This document shows positions 1-7,088 of a DNA stretch of 23,602 bases, one piece after another (the stretch's first letter is position 1; each line of letters begins with the position of its first letter). The notes under the pieces are model-generated. The model did no database searches. It was not told where the DNA came from and saw only the letters and a program-made list of their open reading frames with translations. This stretch comes from a virus. Position numbers and translations under genes: made by a program. The DNA is taken from IMG/VR virus record IMGVR_UViG_3300030101_004078, positions 6,880 through 30,481 of that record, one strand, 5' to 3'.

Positions 1-2538
1 GAAGAATACAAATGTCCCAGGATTGTCTGCCTCAAGGTCTTGTATATCAATAATGGGTGTTTTGATGTTATGAGCTGCAGGATCTGCTTTGATGTGTCCG
101 AATCTACGTTCGCATTCAAAAATATCGTCATATGGTGTTTCGCCATTATCTAATAAATTTTCTTGACGAGGTGTCAGTGGTTGTTTCATTTCACGTCTGT
201 TAACAATATCTTCAGCCATCTTTGGACCAATGCCTTTTATTCCTATCAAGCCACCAATCAACTCACCATTCTGTACAGACCAGTTCATGCCAGACTTAAA
301 TTTGTCATATGGTTTATAGCCCAAGCCTTCACGAGCAACCTCACGCAAAAGCCTAACACCTTGCTCGTCGTCCTTTACATTGCGCAAACATGCAGCTGCA
401 AACTCCAGAGGGAACTTGCTTTTTAAAACACAGCACCAATAACTAACCATGCCATAAGCAATAGCATGACTTCTGTTAAATGCCCAAGATCCCATTGTGT
501 TAATGTTTTTCCAAATGGTTTGTGCTTCATCTTCTTCAATGCCATTTTCCTCAGCACCAACTTTAAACCTTTGCCAATATCTGTCAAAGAACTCTTCACC
601 ATAACTTTTGCTCATTGCTTTACGCAATTGAGAAACATCTTCCCAACTTAACTTACCCACATCTCTGGCTATTGTCATCACTTGTTCTTGATAAACAACA
701 ACACCATATGTAACCTTTGTAATATCCTCAGTCATTGGGTGCAAATATTCTACTGGCTTTTCACCTGTCCTCCTCTTGATGTATTGAGTTGTGCCACCAG
801 AGTTAAGTGGTCCAGGACGAGCCAAAGCAGTTATTGAAGCAATGTCTTCAAAGTTATGAATTTTCATCTGCCTAGTTAATGATTGAAGTGCATATCCCTC
901 AAACTGAAATATCCCTGCATATTTTTCATCATTAAGAACTTTAAAAGCATCTTTGTCTTCAAGTTGAAAATTTATTAACTTTTCCCGACTCCAACCAACT
1001 TGATCAAGAACATCTTGAAGCACTGATAGTGTCCTCAAACCCAAAGCATCAATCTTCAGAAGATTTAAGTCCTCAGCATCTTTCTTATCAATCTGGGCTG
1101 CACCTGTCTGACCTGAAACAGAACAGTAAAGGCTTACAGGCTCTTCAGTAATAATAATCCCTGCTGCATGAACACCATTGTGCCTAGCATGGTTTTCCAT
1201 ATCAGCTGCAACACGCATCTGCGGATATTTACCCAAGACCAATCTGCCAACATCAAGTTCCTCAAACGTATCAAGTATGCAAAATGCTGCACGAGAGTCG
1301 CCAGAACTTCTTTCAATTATCGCACCTTTGAGGTCATTAACTTCCCAAGCTGGTATTCCTAACTCTTTGGCAACTTCTGCTATTGTTGACTTGGCTTTAT
1401 ATCTTGACACTGTTCCGAGATGAGCAACCTTTTCAGAGCCATACTTATCTTTGATGTAATCAAAAACCATCTCACGTCTGTCGTCCTGAAAGTCAATATC
1501 AATATCAGGCAAGTCCTCACGAGTTATGTCAATGAATCTTTCAAACAACAAGTCATGCTCTATTGGGTCGATGTCAGTTATCCCGATAAGATAACAAACT
1601 AGCGATCCTGCTGATGAACCTCTTGCTGGTCCAACTAACATATGTTGCTTTGCGTAATTTATCATATCAGCAATCACATAAAAATAATCCTCAAAGTTTT
1701 TGCTGGCAATCATGTCCAACTCTCTTTTCAGACGAGCCTTATATACTGGGTCTTTTAAATCTATGTTTCTTGGTTCTGCTCCCTCTTCACAAAGTTGTTG
1801 TAAAGTTTTATCAGAGTGAAATGATATCATTTGAGCAGTTGGCAAGTCTACATTACATTGCTCTGCTATTTTGTATGTATTCTGTATTGCTGATTCTGGT
1901 GCCCATGGTAAGTTGTCAGCCCACTCCCATTCATTCAATATATGCATTGGTGCTGTTCTGTCTTGCCTATTCCTACCAACAAGAACTTGATATGCCTTTT
2001 TATCTTTTGTTGTTGGGTAGTAATTATCAGATGTTGCAACAAACTCAAAACCTTTTTCCTGAGCCCACTTAAAATTATTCTTTGTGGTCATAGGATTCAG
2101 CTCAAAATACATATTGGCTTTATTGGTCAAAGGAAGCAGTCCTAGTATTGGGTGTGTTCCTGTAAACATTATCACATTATCACTGATATCAAAAAGATGC
2201 TCATAGCTTAATCTTGGGTGATAATAAAAATGATCTTTATCTGTGCTTTTTGTAACAAGCTGATAAAGTTCTTTCAAGCCTTCATTATTCTTTGCTATGA
2301 AACTCATCTCATTGGTTGGTTGTCTTGACCGATCAGTGGCATCTTCAACAATAGGTATCTCAACTCCGAACAAAGGCTTTTTCCCTGCTTTTTTGCAGGC
2401 ATTATTAAAAGCCACATGACCCCAAGTTCCTGAGTCCGAGATACCTATTGTGTCACCACCAGTTGCCTCAATGACCTTGTTGAGTGGTCCATAGGCTTTG
2501 CGGAAACAATACTCTGTTCTTACTCTTAAATTTAACAT
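1..2538 (-). CDS. dnaE: DNA polymerase III alpha subunit-like (C-family DnaE), 3' end beyond window
   Basis: Replicative C-family DNA polymerase; 846 residues are visible and the gene runs off the left edge. The motif PDIDIDF at about 344-350 supplies the paired catalytic aspartates (D345, D347), and KIDALGLRTL supplies the third (D497), matching E. coli DnaE D401/D403/D555. Other family landmarks are ARGSSAGS before the palm, HAAGIIITEEP, LARPGPLNSGG, and a helix-hairpin-helix (GIKGIGPKMAEDI) near 757-775. The N-terminal PHP domain is short and begins NLRVRT where metal-binding homologues have HxHxHT, so it is probably catalytically dead. The ATG at 2538 is forced by an in-frame TGA nine bases upstream. 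It has no Shine-Dalgarno sequence and lies one base after the stop of a 23-codon ORF, so reinitiation is likely. It follows the exonuclease gene and probably partners it. Family assignment is very secure. Confidence 0.96.
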   Translation of the reverse strand, partial: MLNLRVRTEYCFRKAYGPLNKVIEATGGDTIGISDSGTWGHVAFNNACKKAGKKPLFGVEIPIVEDATDRSRQPTNEMSFIAKNNEGLKELYQLVTKSTDKDHFYYHPRLSYEHLFDISDNVIMFTGTHPILGLLPLTNKANMYFELNPMTTKNNFKWAQEKGFEFVATSDNYYPTTKDKKAYQVLVGRNRQDRTAPMHILNEWEWADNLPWAPESAIQNTYKIAEQCNVDLPTAQMISFHSDKTLQQLCEEGAEPRNIDLKDPVYKARLKRELDMIASKNFEDYFYVIADMINYAKQHMLVGPARGSSAGSLVCYLIGITDIDPIEHDLLFERFIDITREDLPDIDIDFQDDRREMVFDYIKDKYGSEKVAHLGTVSRYKAKSTIAEVAKELGIPAWEVNDLKGAIIERSSGDSRAAFCILDTFEELDVGRLVLGKYPQMRVAADMENHARHNGVHAAGIIITEEPVSLYCSVSGQTGAAQIDKKDAEDLNLLKIDALGLRTLSVLQDVLDQVGWSREKLINFQLEDKDAFKVLNDEKYAGIFQFEGYALQSLTRQMKIHNFEDIASITALARPGPLNSGGTTQYIKRRTGEKPVEYLHPMTEDITKVTYGVVVYQEQVMTIARDVGKLSWEDVSQLRKAMSKSYGEEFFDRYWQRFKVGAEENGIEEDEAQTIWKNINTMGSWAFNRSHAIAYGMVSYWCCVLKSKFPLEFAAACLRNVKDDEQGVRLLREVAREGLGYKPYDKFKSGMNWSVQNGELIGGLIGIKGIGPKMAEDIVNRREMKQPLTPRQENLLDNGETPYDDIFECERRFGHIKADPAAHNIKTPIIDIQDLEADNPGTFVFF

Positions 2539-2539
2539 C

Positions 2540-2611
2540 TTACATCAACGCATATTTTATCATTATGAATATAAGTGCACCGACGATTGAACCTACTGTT
2601 GCTGGATCCAT
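2540..2611 (-). CDS. 23-residue membrane microprotein between exonuclease and polymerase genes
   Basis: A tiny ORF encoding 23 residues, starting MDPATVGSIVGALIF and ending KYALM. After a short polar start it is almost entirely hydrophobic, enough for one transmembrane helix. It has one of the best ribosome-binding sites in the window, AGAAAGGAGG at 2622-2631. Its ATG overlaps the exonuclease stop as TAATG, and its own TAA is separated from the polymerase ATG by a single base. The arrangement suggests either a genuine membrane peptide or a leader that passes ribosomes on to the polymerase gene, or both. The function is unknown. The strong ribosome site and exact coupling support translation; conservation was not tested. 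Confidence 0.6.
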   Translation of the reverse strand: MDPATVGSIVGALIFIMIKYALM

Positions 2612-3147
2612 TATATGTGTCCCTCCTTTCTATACCATTTTAATATTTCAATGGTTGCTTCAACGTCAGCCAGAGACCTGTGGGCTGACATATGTTCTGT
2701 TCCTGTTGCTTCGTGATATATTTCAGCTAGTTTTCTAAACTTTCCCCAGACTGACTTGCCTATTTCCATAGTACATATATGTTCAGTTGGCCATGGGAAC
2801 TTGGTGACCTTATCTGCTCTCTCAAGTTCAAACCTTAGTATTTGTCTGTCAAAAGTTAAGTTGTGGGCTGATAAGTGGCTTTCTCCAAGGAAAAACTTTG
2901 CCAAATCTTTAAAATGAGCGATAAATGGTTTCTGGTCTTTTAACATCTCATCTGTTATTCCAGTTATCTTAGTAATCTTTGGATCAAGTTCATGACCAGG
3001 ATTGCACAAAAACTCAAACCTGTCAACCTCTTTGAATTCATCATCATCAATCTTGATAGCACCGAACTCAATAATCTTAGGTTGAATGTCTAAGTCAGAA
3101 CCCTCTGCTTTGGGCAAACCTGTTGTTTCTAGATCAAAGACTATCAT
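2611..3147 (-). CDS. DnaQ-like DEDDh 3'-5' exonuclease (proofreading subunit-like)
   Basis: A 178-residue RNase H-fold exonuclease. The three exonuclease motifs are visible: FDLETTG (D5, E7) at the N-terminus, AHNLTFD (D100) in the middle, and H156 with D161 near the end (AHRSLAD). This is the DEDDh arrangement of DnaQ/epsilon, whose role is 3'-5' removal of mispaired nucleotides. The length matches the catalytic domain alone, without a clear clamp- or alpha-binding tail. The start ATG overlaps the end of the upstream 95-residue gene by 14 bases, and the stop overlaps the start of the membrane microprotein. Its place just before the DnaE-type polymerase suggests the pair act as an alpha/epsilon proofreading polymerase; direct binding is inferred. 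Other DEDDh roles, such as RNase T-like trimming, are possible. Confidence 0.93.
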   Translation of the reverse strand: MIVFDLETTGLPKAEGSDLDIQPKIIEFGAIKIDDDEFKEVDRFEFLCNPGHELDPKITKITGITDEMLKDQKPFIAHFKDLAKFFLGESHLSAHNLTFDRQILRFELERADKVTKFPWPTEHICTMEIGKSVWGKFRKLAEIYHEATGTEHMSAHRSLADVEATIEILKWYRKEGHI

Positions 3148-3421
3148 CTAATGACTCCAATATAAATGCATAAACTCCTAGATCGTGCAAAGAGTCTTGG
3201 TGAGTCTTTGGCCAGTTTTGAGAATATCTTGTCAACTTTGCAACTATCATATTAATAACTCCAAACCTATTATAATCCTCAACTGTTTTTAATTCAATGC
3301 CATTTGGGAATAAAGCCTTCATGACAGAGCCATGCTGTATATAATTATCACCATACTCTTTGTTTCGCTCTTTGAAAGTTTTAAGAGCATCTTCAATACA
3401 ATCAATGGGGTGTTTACTCAT
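3134..3421 (-). CDS. small alpha-helical protein, Nmad1/DUF1599-like
   Basis: A 95-residue protein starting MSKHPIDCIEDAL. The start at 3421 is preferred over in-frame ATGs further upstream because those lie inside the preceding gene, and this start overlaps that gene's stop by eight bases. The pattern of a helical ERNKEYGDNY segment, a central NMIVAKLTRY helix and a late HQDSLHDLGVYAFI helix resembles the phage DUF1599 family, also called nucleotide modification associated domain 1, and distantly the all-alpha NTP pyrophosphatases. The activity of that family is not established. The neighbours are a HAD phosphatase and a proofreading exonuclease, so a role in nucleotide handling is plausible but inferred from context and remembered family pattern. 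Confidence 0.75.
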   Translation of the reverse strand: MSKHPIDCIEDALKTFKERNKEYGDNYIQHGSVMKALFPNGIELKTVEDYNRFGVINMIVAKLTRYSQNWPKTHQDSLHDLGVYAFILESLDDSL

Positions 3422-3593
3422 TTTCTGTTTTCCCATCTTCGTATGCTTTTTCAACGTCTGCTTCATAATCATTTGCCTTATCAAAAATTTCTCTTAAATC
3501 CTGCATTTGTATAGATGTTATATCAAAAAGCCTTGCGATCTTTTTATCATCTAACTCAATGTCGTTGCCGACCACTTTTATTCTCTCTGCCAT
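3414..3593 (-). CDS. small acidic hypothetical protein (59 aa)
   Basis: A 59-residue ORF beginning MAERIKVVGNDIELDD and ending DGKTENE. Its ATG overlaps the stop of the HAD phosphatase gene as TAATG, and its stop overlaps the start of the next gene by eight bases, so it fills what would otherwise be a 170-base hole in a tightly coupled operon. The residues KKIARLFDITSIQMQDLREIF look like an amphipathic, possibly helix-turn-helix-like segment, followed by an acidic tail. I do not recognise a family. Reality of the gene rests on the perfect coupling at both ends. Confidence 0.65.
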   Translation of the reverse strand: MAERIKVVGNDIELDDKKIARLFDITSIQMQDLREIFDKANDYEADVEKAYEDGKTENE

Positions 3594-4027
3594 TAGAAGT
3601 CTCCTGGAGCAACTTGTAGACAGGTCAAGCCTTCACCTCTCCACATATCAACAACTGACTTGCGATCCTCAAGCACAAACCAAATATCTTTATAATCAAA
3701 ATGCTTTTCAAAGAGTTTGAGTTTGCATATTGGGTCTGAAGAGTTATCACCGATGCGTCTCATGATCAATCGGTCACATGGCACATCGTTAAGCCTTAAC
3801 CACTTGGCTGTATCCTTGCGACAACTCTCATCACGAGCAGTCATGATAACAATCTCAGTTTCTTCACTGTGGAGTTCTCTGACAAGGTTGCATACATTTT
3901 CAATAGGTTTGTCGCCCACACCTGCTTTGTTGAAGGCATCATAATCTTTTTCTTTGTAAAGATGGATGCGATGACCATAATCGGAAAGAGTTCCGTCAAG
4001 ATCAACAATGATTATGCGTTTATCCAT
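3593..4027 (-). CDS. HAD-family 3'-phosphatase, polynucleotide kinase phosphatase-domain-like
   Basis: A 144-residue HAD hydrolase. Motif I is VDLDGTLSD with nucleophile D9 and acid/base D11; motif II is the T63 of IVIMTAR; a conserved lysine lies near 102-104; motif IV is the ED pair at 120-121. The C-terminus (VVDMWRGEGLTCLQVAPGDF) closely resembles the end of the 3'-phosphatase domain of T4 polynucleotide kinase, which removes 3'-phosphates from nucleic acid ends. There is no P-loop kinase domain in this protein or beside it. The start at 4027 has a GGAGG seven bases upstream and overlaps the preceding gene by 16 bases; a longer in-frame start at 4135 would lie inside that gene. A nucleotidase acting on free nucleotides is an alternative. 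Confidence 0.87.
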   Translation of the reverse strand: MDKRIIIVDLDGTLSDYGHRIHLYKEKDYDAFNKAGVGDKPIENVCNLVRELHSEETEIVIMTARDESCRKDTAKWLRLNDVPCDRLIMRRIGDNSSDPICKLKLFEKHFDYKDIWFVLEDRKSVVDMWRGEGLTCLQVAPGDF

Positions 4028-4497
4028 GATGGCACCTCCGTAAACTTCCACTGAGCGAAATACATCTTCTCGCCAAGATAATAATCTTTGTATGCTTTGA
4101 TTGTGTCTGAACCTTTGTATTGGTCTGGCATACATTGTGGTGGGTCTGTGAAGTTCTTATCAATAGACATATACACAGGGATCTTTATGAGATAGGGCAA
4201 AAGTTTCTCACATGCGTGAGTCTTTTTATATCTCAACTCATATTGCTCGCAAAGATTAACAAGAAGATAATATGCATACAAATAATTATCTGCACACTCT
4301 CTCGTCCAAACAGCACATGGGTGATTTTGAAAAGCAGTCTTGTAAAGACCAACCTTATCTGCATACTCATCGCCATCTAAAACTCTGTGAGCAGTACATA
4401 GCAACTGTGCTGTTTCAAGTATCATCTTGACGCAATGCTTATCACAATGCATCTCAGCACATAGTCTAGGATCTTCATCCAAATAAAATATATTCAT
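4012..4497 (-). CDS. conserved phage protein (161 aa), family of unknown function
   Basis: A 161-residue protein starting MNIFYLDEDPRLCAEMHCDK. The pattern of an early DxDP, then HCDKHCVKMILETAQLL, then NHPCAVWTRECADNY, then a PxxMPDQYK segment and a final YYLGEKMYFAQWK, is one I recall from many environmental and T4-like phage genomes, where it is often unnamed or loosely labelled a pyrimidine-dimer glycosylase-like protein. It does not look like T4 DenV, and no catalytic set can be assigned with confidence. The clustered His, Cys and Asp residues (H17, D19, K20, H21) could bind metal. It has an AGAAAGGA site (4504-4511), is preceded by its own promoter, and starts the run of genes ending in the polymerase. 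Confidence 0.8.
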   Translation of the reverse strand: MNIFYLDEDPRLCAEMHCDKHCVKMILETAQLLCTAHRVLDGDEYADKVGLYKTAFQNHPCAVWTRECADNYLYAYYLLVNLCEQYELRYKKTHACEKLLPYLIKIPVYMSIDKNFTDPPQCMPDQYKGSDTIKAYKDYYLGEKMYFAQWKFTEVPSWINA

Positions 4498-4522
4498 TTT
4501 AATTCCTTTCTCAGTTATATTT

Positions 4523-4551
4523 ACTATACTTTATTTACGTTTCGGGATCAA
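4523..4551 (-). promoter_or_regulatory. sigma70-type promoter for the 4497-leftward operon
   Basis: Read leftward, TTGATC (4551-4546) and TATAGT (4528-4523) are separated by exactly 17 bases. The -10 box matches the consensus at five of six positions and the -35 at four. It sits at the end of the 89-residue gene and about 26 bases before the ATG at 4497. The stretch 4516-4530 matches 7018-7032, at the other clear leftward promoter, at 14 of 15 bases. Confidence 0.6.
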
Positions 4552-4800
4552 GTTATTTAAAGTCTCCATAGTCTTTTTTATAATTGACTTTGCCCTTTTA
4601 TTTGCATCATCAATCTTATCCATGGCAGCATTCAACTCCTCATAAGATATGTCTGGTTTAGGTTTCCTTTTATACAAAACATATTTCACTTGTTCTGGTG
4701 TCATGCGATATTTCTCAGCCAAAGTATCATTAGACATAGTCTTTTTGTCTTTGTGAATTTTATTAACTTTTTCTTGAGATATTGTATTGCCTCTGCCCAT
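4531..4800 (-). CDS. small basic protein, possible HTH DNA-binding protein
   Basis: An 89-residue, lysine-rich protein starting MGRGNTISQEKVNKIHKDKK. The segment MSNDTLAEKYRMTPEQVKYV (about 22-41) has the spacing of a helix-turn-helix, with a short linker before the second helix. The C-terminal half is predicted helical and charged. Start choice is secure: AGGAGG lies just upstream of the ATG and there is only a short gap from the ThyX stop at 4810. Role unknown; the DNA-binding suggestion is only from the helical pattern and charge. Confidence 0.7.
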   Translation of the reverse strand: MGRGNTISQEKVNKIHKDKKTMSNDTLAEKYRMTPEQVKYVLYKRKPKPDISYEELNAAMDKIDDANKRAKSIIKKTMETLNNLIPKRK

Positions 4801-4809
4801 AGTTGCCTC

Positions 4810-5463
4810 CTATTTGTTAAGCGATTTATACATTGAAGGTGCAGCCCATTCAGTTGGTGTCAAGAATGGTTCAGCCCAAGGATGCACTTTAACAACCTCA
4901 CTGACCATTAACTTGAATACTTCTTGGTATTCACCTTGTGCTCTTGGAGACAAACGAGACTTTGCCATTTCACTCAGAGTCCGCAAATTAAACTTTGCGA
5001 CAATGTTTGTGTGAATGTTTGTAGGCAATATTCCTCTGGCATCTTCTGCTGGGATACCTAGTTCAAGCATGTTTTGATACCACATGTTTATCATCTCCAT
5101 AGCTTGATCATATATTAGTTTGGCAGATTCGTTAACCTTTAATTCAAGTCTTGGTGGAGTGTAATAGGTAAATCCCTCCATTGTAACAGTTCTCTGAGAC
5201 TGCTGTGCATAAGATGCTTGACGAGTTCTTACAAACTGATGGGTGAATCCTCTGCTTACATCTCTGACATCAAATGTGTAGTCAATAAACTCCCAAGAGG
5301 ATCTGATTGTCTGAAGCATGTAGTCAAGTTCTGCTTGCTTCTTCTCCTCATCCCATTGTGATACTTTTTCATAAGCATCGTCGTCATTCATTAGTCTGGT
5401 GTTCTTTGTGAACAACAAAAGATTCACTGCGTCCGAAGTCGCATTTATTAATTTTACTTTCAT
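4810..5463 (-). CDS. thyX: flavin-dependent thymidylate synthase ThyX
   Basis: ThyX converts dUMP to dTMP using methylene-tetrahydrofolate with FAD/NAD(P)H as reductant. The 217-residue length is normal. The diagnostic signature RHRxxSxxxxSxR appears as R79-T-R81 with S84, S89 and R91, preceded by VSRGFTHQF; threonine replaces the middle histidine, which I recall as common in some phage ThyX proteins. A second conserved block (KFNLRTLSEM with a later AQGEY) follows near 155-180. It has an AGAAAGGA site at 5472-5479, and its ATG overlaps the stop of the oxidoreductase gene as ATGA, so the two are translationally coupled. It supplies thymidine for AT-rich phage DNA, or could feed a modified pyrimidine pathway. 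Confidence 0.96.
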   Translation of the reverse strand: MKVKLINATSDAVNLLLFTKNTRLMNDDDAYEKVSQWDEEKKQAELDYMLQTIRSSWEFIDYTFDVRDVSRGFTHQFVRTRQASYAQQSQRTVTMEGFTYYTPPRLELKVNESAKLIYDQAMEMINMWYQNMLELGIPAEDARGILPTNIHTNIVAKFNLRTLSEMAKSRLSPRAQGEYQEVFKLMVSEVVKVHPWAEPFLTPTEWAAPSMYKSLNK

Positions 5464-6395
5464 GCTTTTATTCCTTTCTGATTATGCATTAGTCTGGTGT
5501 AGCCACTGCTACCTCTGATGAACCTCTCGATGTGTTGACAGTCTTCAACAACATCATCAAGAAGCAATTGTCGCCAAGTCGCAAAACGACCCAACGAATA
5601 GATACCATATTTGGTTGTCATTTCAAATATGAATTGTTTTCTAAGATCCTCATTGATTGGTCGGATCTTGCCATATAATTGTTCTGATTGTTTCATATCA
5701 ATCAACTTTTTAGGTTGAATGCCGAAGTCTTCCCTCAACACAGTCATGATATGCGGACCAATGCCTTGCTCTGGCTCTCTGACATATTCTGATATAACTG
5801 TGTCGCCAATCACTGATATTCTATAAAATGGTATCAATGGGTCGGGATAATAAATAGTTTGATAAACATTGCACTCTGGTGAGTCAATCTTTGCTTTTTG
5901 CGTCCATATCTTTTGATGAGGAAAGTCTGGGACATCTGGCCAACCTACAATCTTCATCAATGTGGGCATTGGTATGGTTGATATGACAGGAACATCATTC
6001 CTTTCAATAACACTTTTGCTCAGACTCATGCCATGCCTTATTTTACAATTCCTGGCCATCATGTTTATAAGTTCCCATGGAGCGATGTATCGGTCTGATG
6101 GCTCAAGATTATTTATTGACCGACTCAATATTGCTCCTGTAACTTTTTGTGAATATAAATTACTCAAAAATAAATTTGGAGATGTTTGGTGTTTGCCATC
6201 GTATTTGATGGACTTGTGAACACGAACTTTTTTAAATGGTATGGCGCAGGCAGTCCCAACTTTATCAGTTCGGAATCTAAGCAGTGCTCCATGATTGTTG
6301 GGAAGTTCTTTTTGTGCCTCATGGACTTCAACATCAAACCCACGAAGCATATTCCCTGCTAGGAGACCTGCCAAGCCTGCGCCATAGATAATCAT
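5460..6395 (-). CDS. FAD-dependent oxidoreductase, substrate unknown
   Basis: A 311-residue flavoprotein. It opens directly with a Rossmann dinucleotide-binding loop, GAGLAG (residues 5-10), followed by a second strand ending in the acidic E26 that normally contacts the FAD ribose. Near the C-terminus, GIYSLGRFATW (about 270-280) resembles the FAD-contacting end of the UDP-galactopyranose mutase/amine-oxidase-like superfamily. The protein is short for that group and its substrate cannot be read. It is coupled to thyX by an ATGA overlap and follows the 197-residue gene by two bases. The pairing of two flavin enzymes suggests it acts with ThyX, either keeping flavin reduced or modifying a pyrimidine; this is inference. 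No separate NAD(P)H loop was seen. Confidence 0.85.
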   Translation of the reverse strand: MIIYGAGLAGLLAGNMLRGFDVEVHEAQKELPNNHGALLRFRTDKVGTACAIPFKKVRVHKSIKYDGKHQTSPNLFLSNLYSQKVTGAILSRSINNLEPSDRYIAPWELINMMARNCKIRHGMSLSKSVIERNDVPVISTIPMPTLMKIVGWPDVPDFPHQKIWTQKAKIDSPECNVYQTIYYPDPLIPFYRISVIGDTVISEYVREPEQGIGPHIMTVLREDFGIQPKKLIDMKQSEQLYGKIRPINEDLRKQFIFEMTTKYGIYSLGRFATWRQLLLDDVVEDCQHIERFIRGSSGYTRLMHNQKGIKA

Positions 6396-6397
6396 AT

Positions 6398-6991
6398 TTA
6401 ACTACCTACCAATTCAAGATTACCTTTATCAATATCCCATGCGAGATCTTGACGACGACCACCTTGTGTAATGTAGTCTTCATAAGACATCGTGGCACCT
6501 TTGCCACCAGCATTTATGAAAAGAGCCATAGAGTGAAACCCATGTGTGGCTTGCCTACGAGGATTCTCATCAACTAGGCATTTGATTGTTTTGCCTGCAT
6601 AGGACGATGAACGACCTTTCTTTGCATCAGCTGACTTTACTTTTACTTGAACGACGTTATCCACTTCTTTTTTCTCCTTTGGAGTTGTTACTCCTAGCTT
6701 GGGGTTGTATTCTCCTGAATCCCAATATGTTGGGGTGATTGGTGTATCTTCGACAAGTTTGAAGATTCTTTGGATACCAGTCTTTTTATCAGAGAATTTT
6801 TTGACAGGCTTATCAGCAATCTTGTTGTATGTTAAAACTAACCTGTCACTGCTCATGTTTGGATTTTCAGCTAACTCGTCAATGTTCGTGAAGAGTGCTG
6901 AACCATTGCCCATACCTTGAGCAACTTTCTTGTTAACATAGGCTGTAACTTCGTGAGTTTTAAGGTTGATTGCGTAACATTTATTTTCCAT
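6398..6991 (-). CDS. conserved phage hypothetical protein (197 aa)
   Basis: A 197-residue protein starting MENKCYAINLKTHEVTAY. The start at 6991 is set by AGAAAGGA at 6999-7006; an upstream in-frame ATG would have no such site. The middle (about 110-130) is a low-complexity, Lys/Val-rich linker. The C-terminal segment with NPRRQATHGFHSM and SYEDYITQGGRRQDLAWDID resembles a short basic domain I have seen in phage proteins of unknown role; the arginine pairs suggest nucleic-acid contact. It is the first gene after a terminator and has its own promoter at 7016-7044, so it may be made at a different level from the helicase and primase upstream. No enzyme motifs seen. Confidence 0.8.
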   Translation of the reverse strand: MENKCYAINLKTHEVTAYVNKKVAQGMGNGSALFTNIDELAENPNMSSDRLVLTYNKIADKPVKKFSDKKTGIQRIFKLVEDTPITPTYWDSGEYNPKLGVTTPKEKKEVDNVVQVKVKSADAKKGRSSSYAGKTIKCLVDENPRRQATHGFHSMALFINAGGKGATMSYEDYITQGGRRQDLAWDIDKGNLELVGS

Positions 6992-7015
6992 GATATTTTC
7001 CTTTCTCAATTAATC

Positions 7016-7044
7016 AATATAATTACTATACTCTACTTTGTCAA
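7016..7044 (-). promoter_or_regulatory. strong sigma70 promoter upstream of the 6991 gene
   Basis: Read leftward, a perfect -35 TTGACA (7044-7039) and a good -10 TATATT (7021-7016) are separated by 17 bases. It lies 25 bases before the ATG at 6991 and directly after an AT-rich terminator, whose U-tract overlaps the -35 box. This is the best match to the host consensus in the window, implying use of the host RNA polymerase. Confidence 0.75.
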
Positions 7045-7070
7045 AAAAGAAAAGCATTTTCTTTTCCTTT
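7045..7070 (-). terminator. rho-independent terminator after the helicase gene
   Basis: Read leftward, AAGGAAAAG (7070-7062 region) pairs with CTTTTCTTT across a six-base loop to give a stem of about nine pairs with one G-U, running into a T-tract. The core pairs are GAAAAG with CTTTTC. The stem is AT-rich and so of modest strength. It separates the primase/helicase transcript from the ThyX operon. Confidence 0.55.
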
Positions 7071-7088
7071 AAAATCAACAACTTATAA

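Noticed and set aside
163-2145. Several plus-strand ORFs of 60-152 residues over the left end.
   Set aside because: They lie antisense to the polymerase gene, have no recognisable protein pattern, and lack ribosome sites; the minus frame encodes an unmistakable DnaE.
4012-4497. Calling the 161-residue protein a pyrimidine-dimer glycosylase.
   Set aside because: The T4 DenV N-terminal catalytic pattern is not present; the label is only a common loose annotation.
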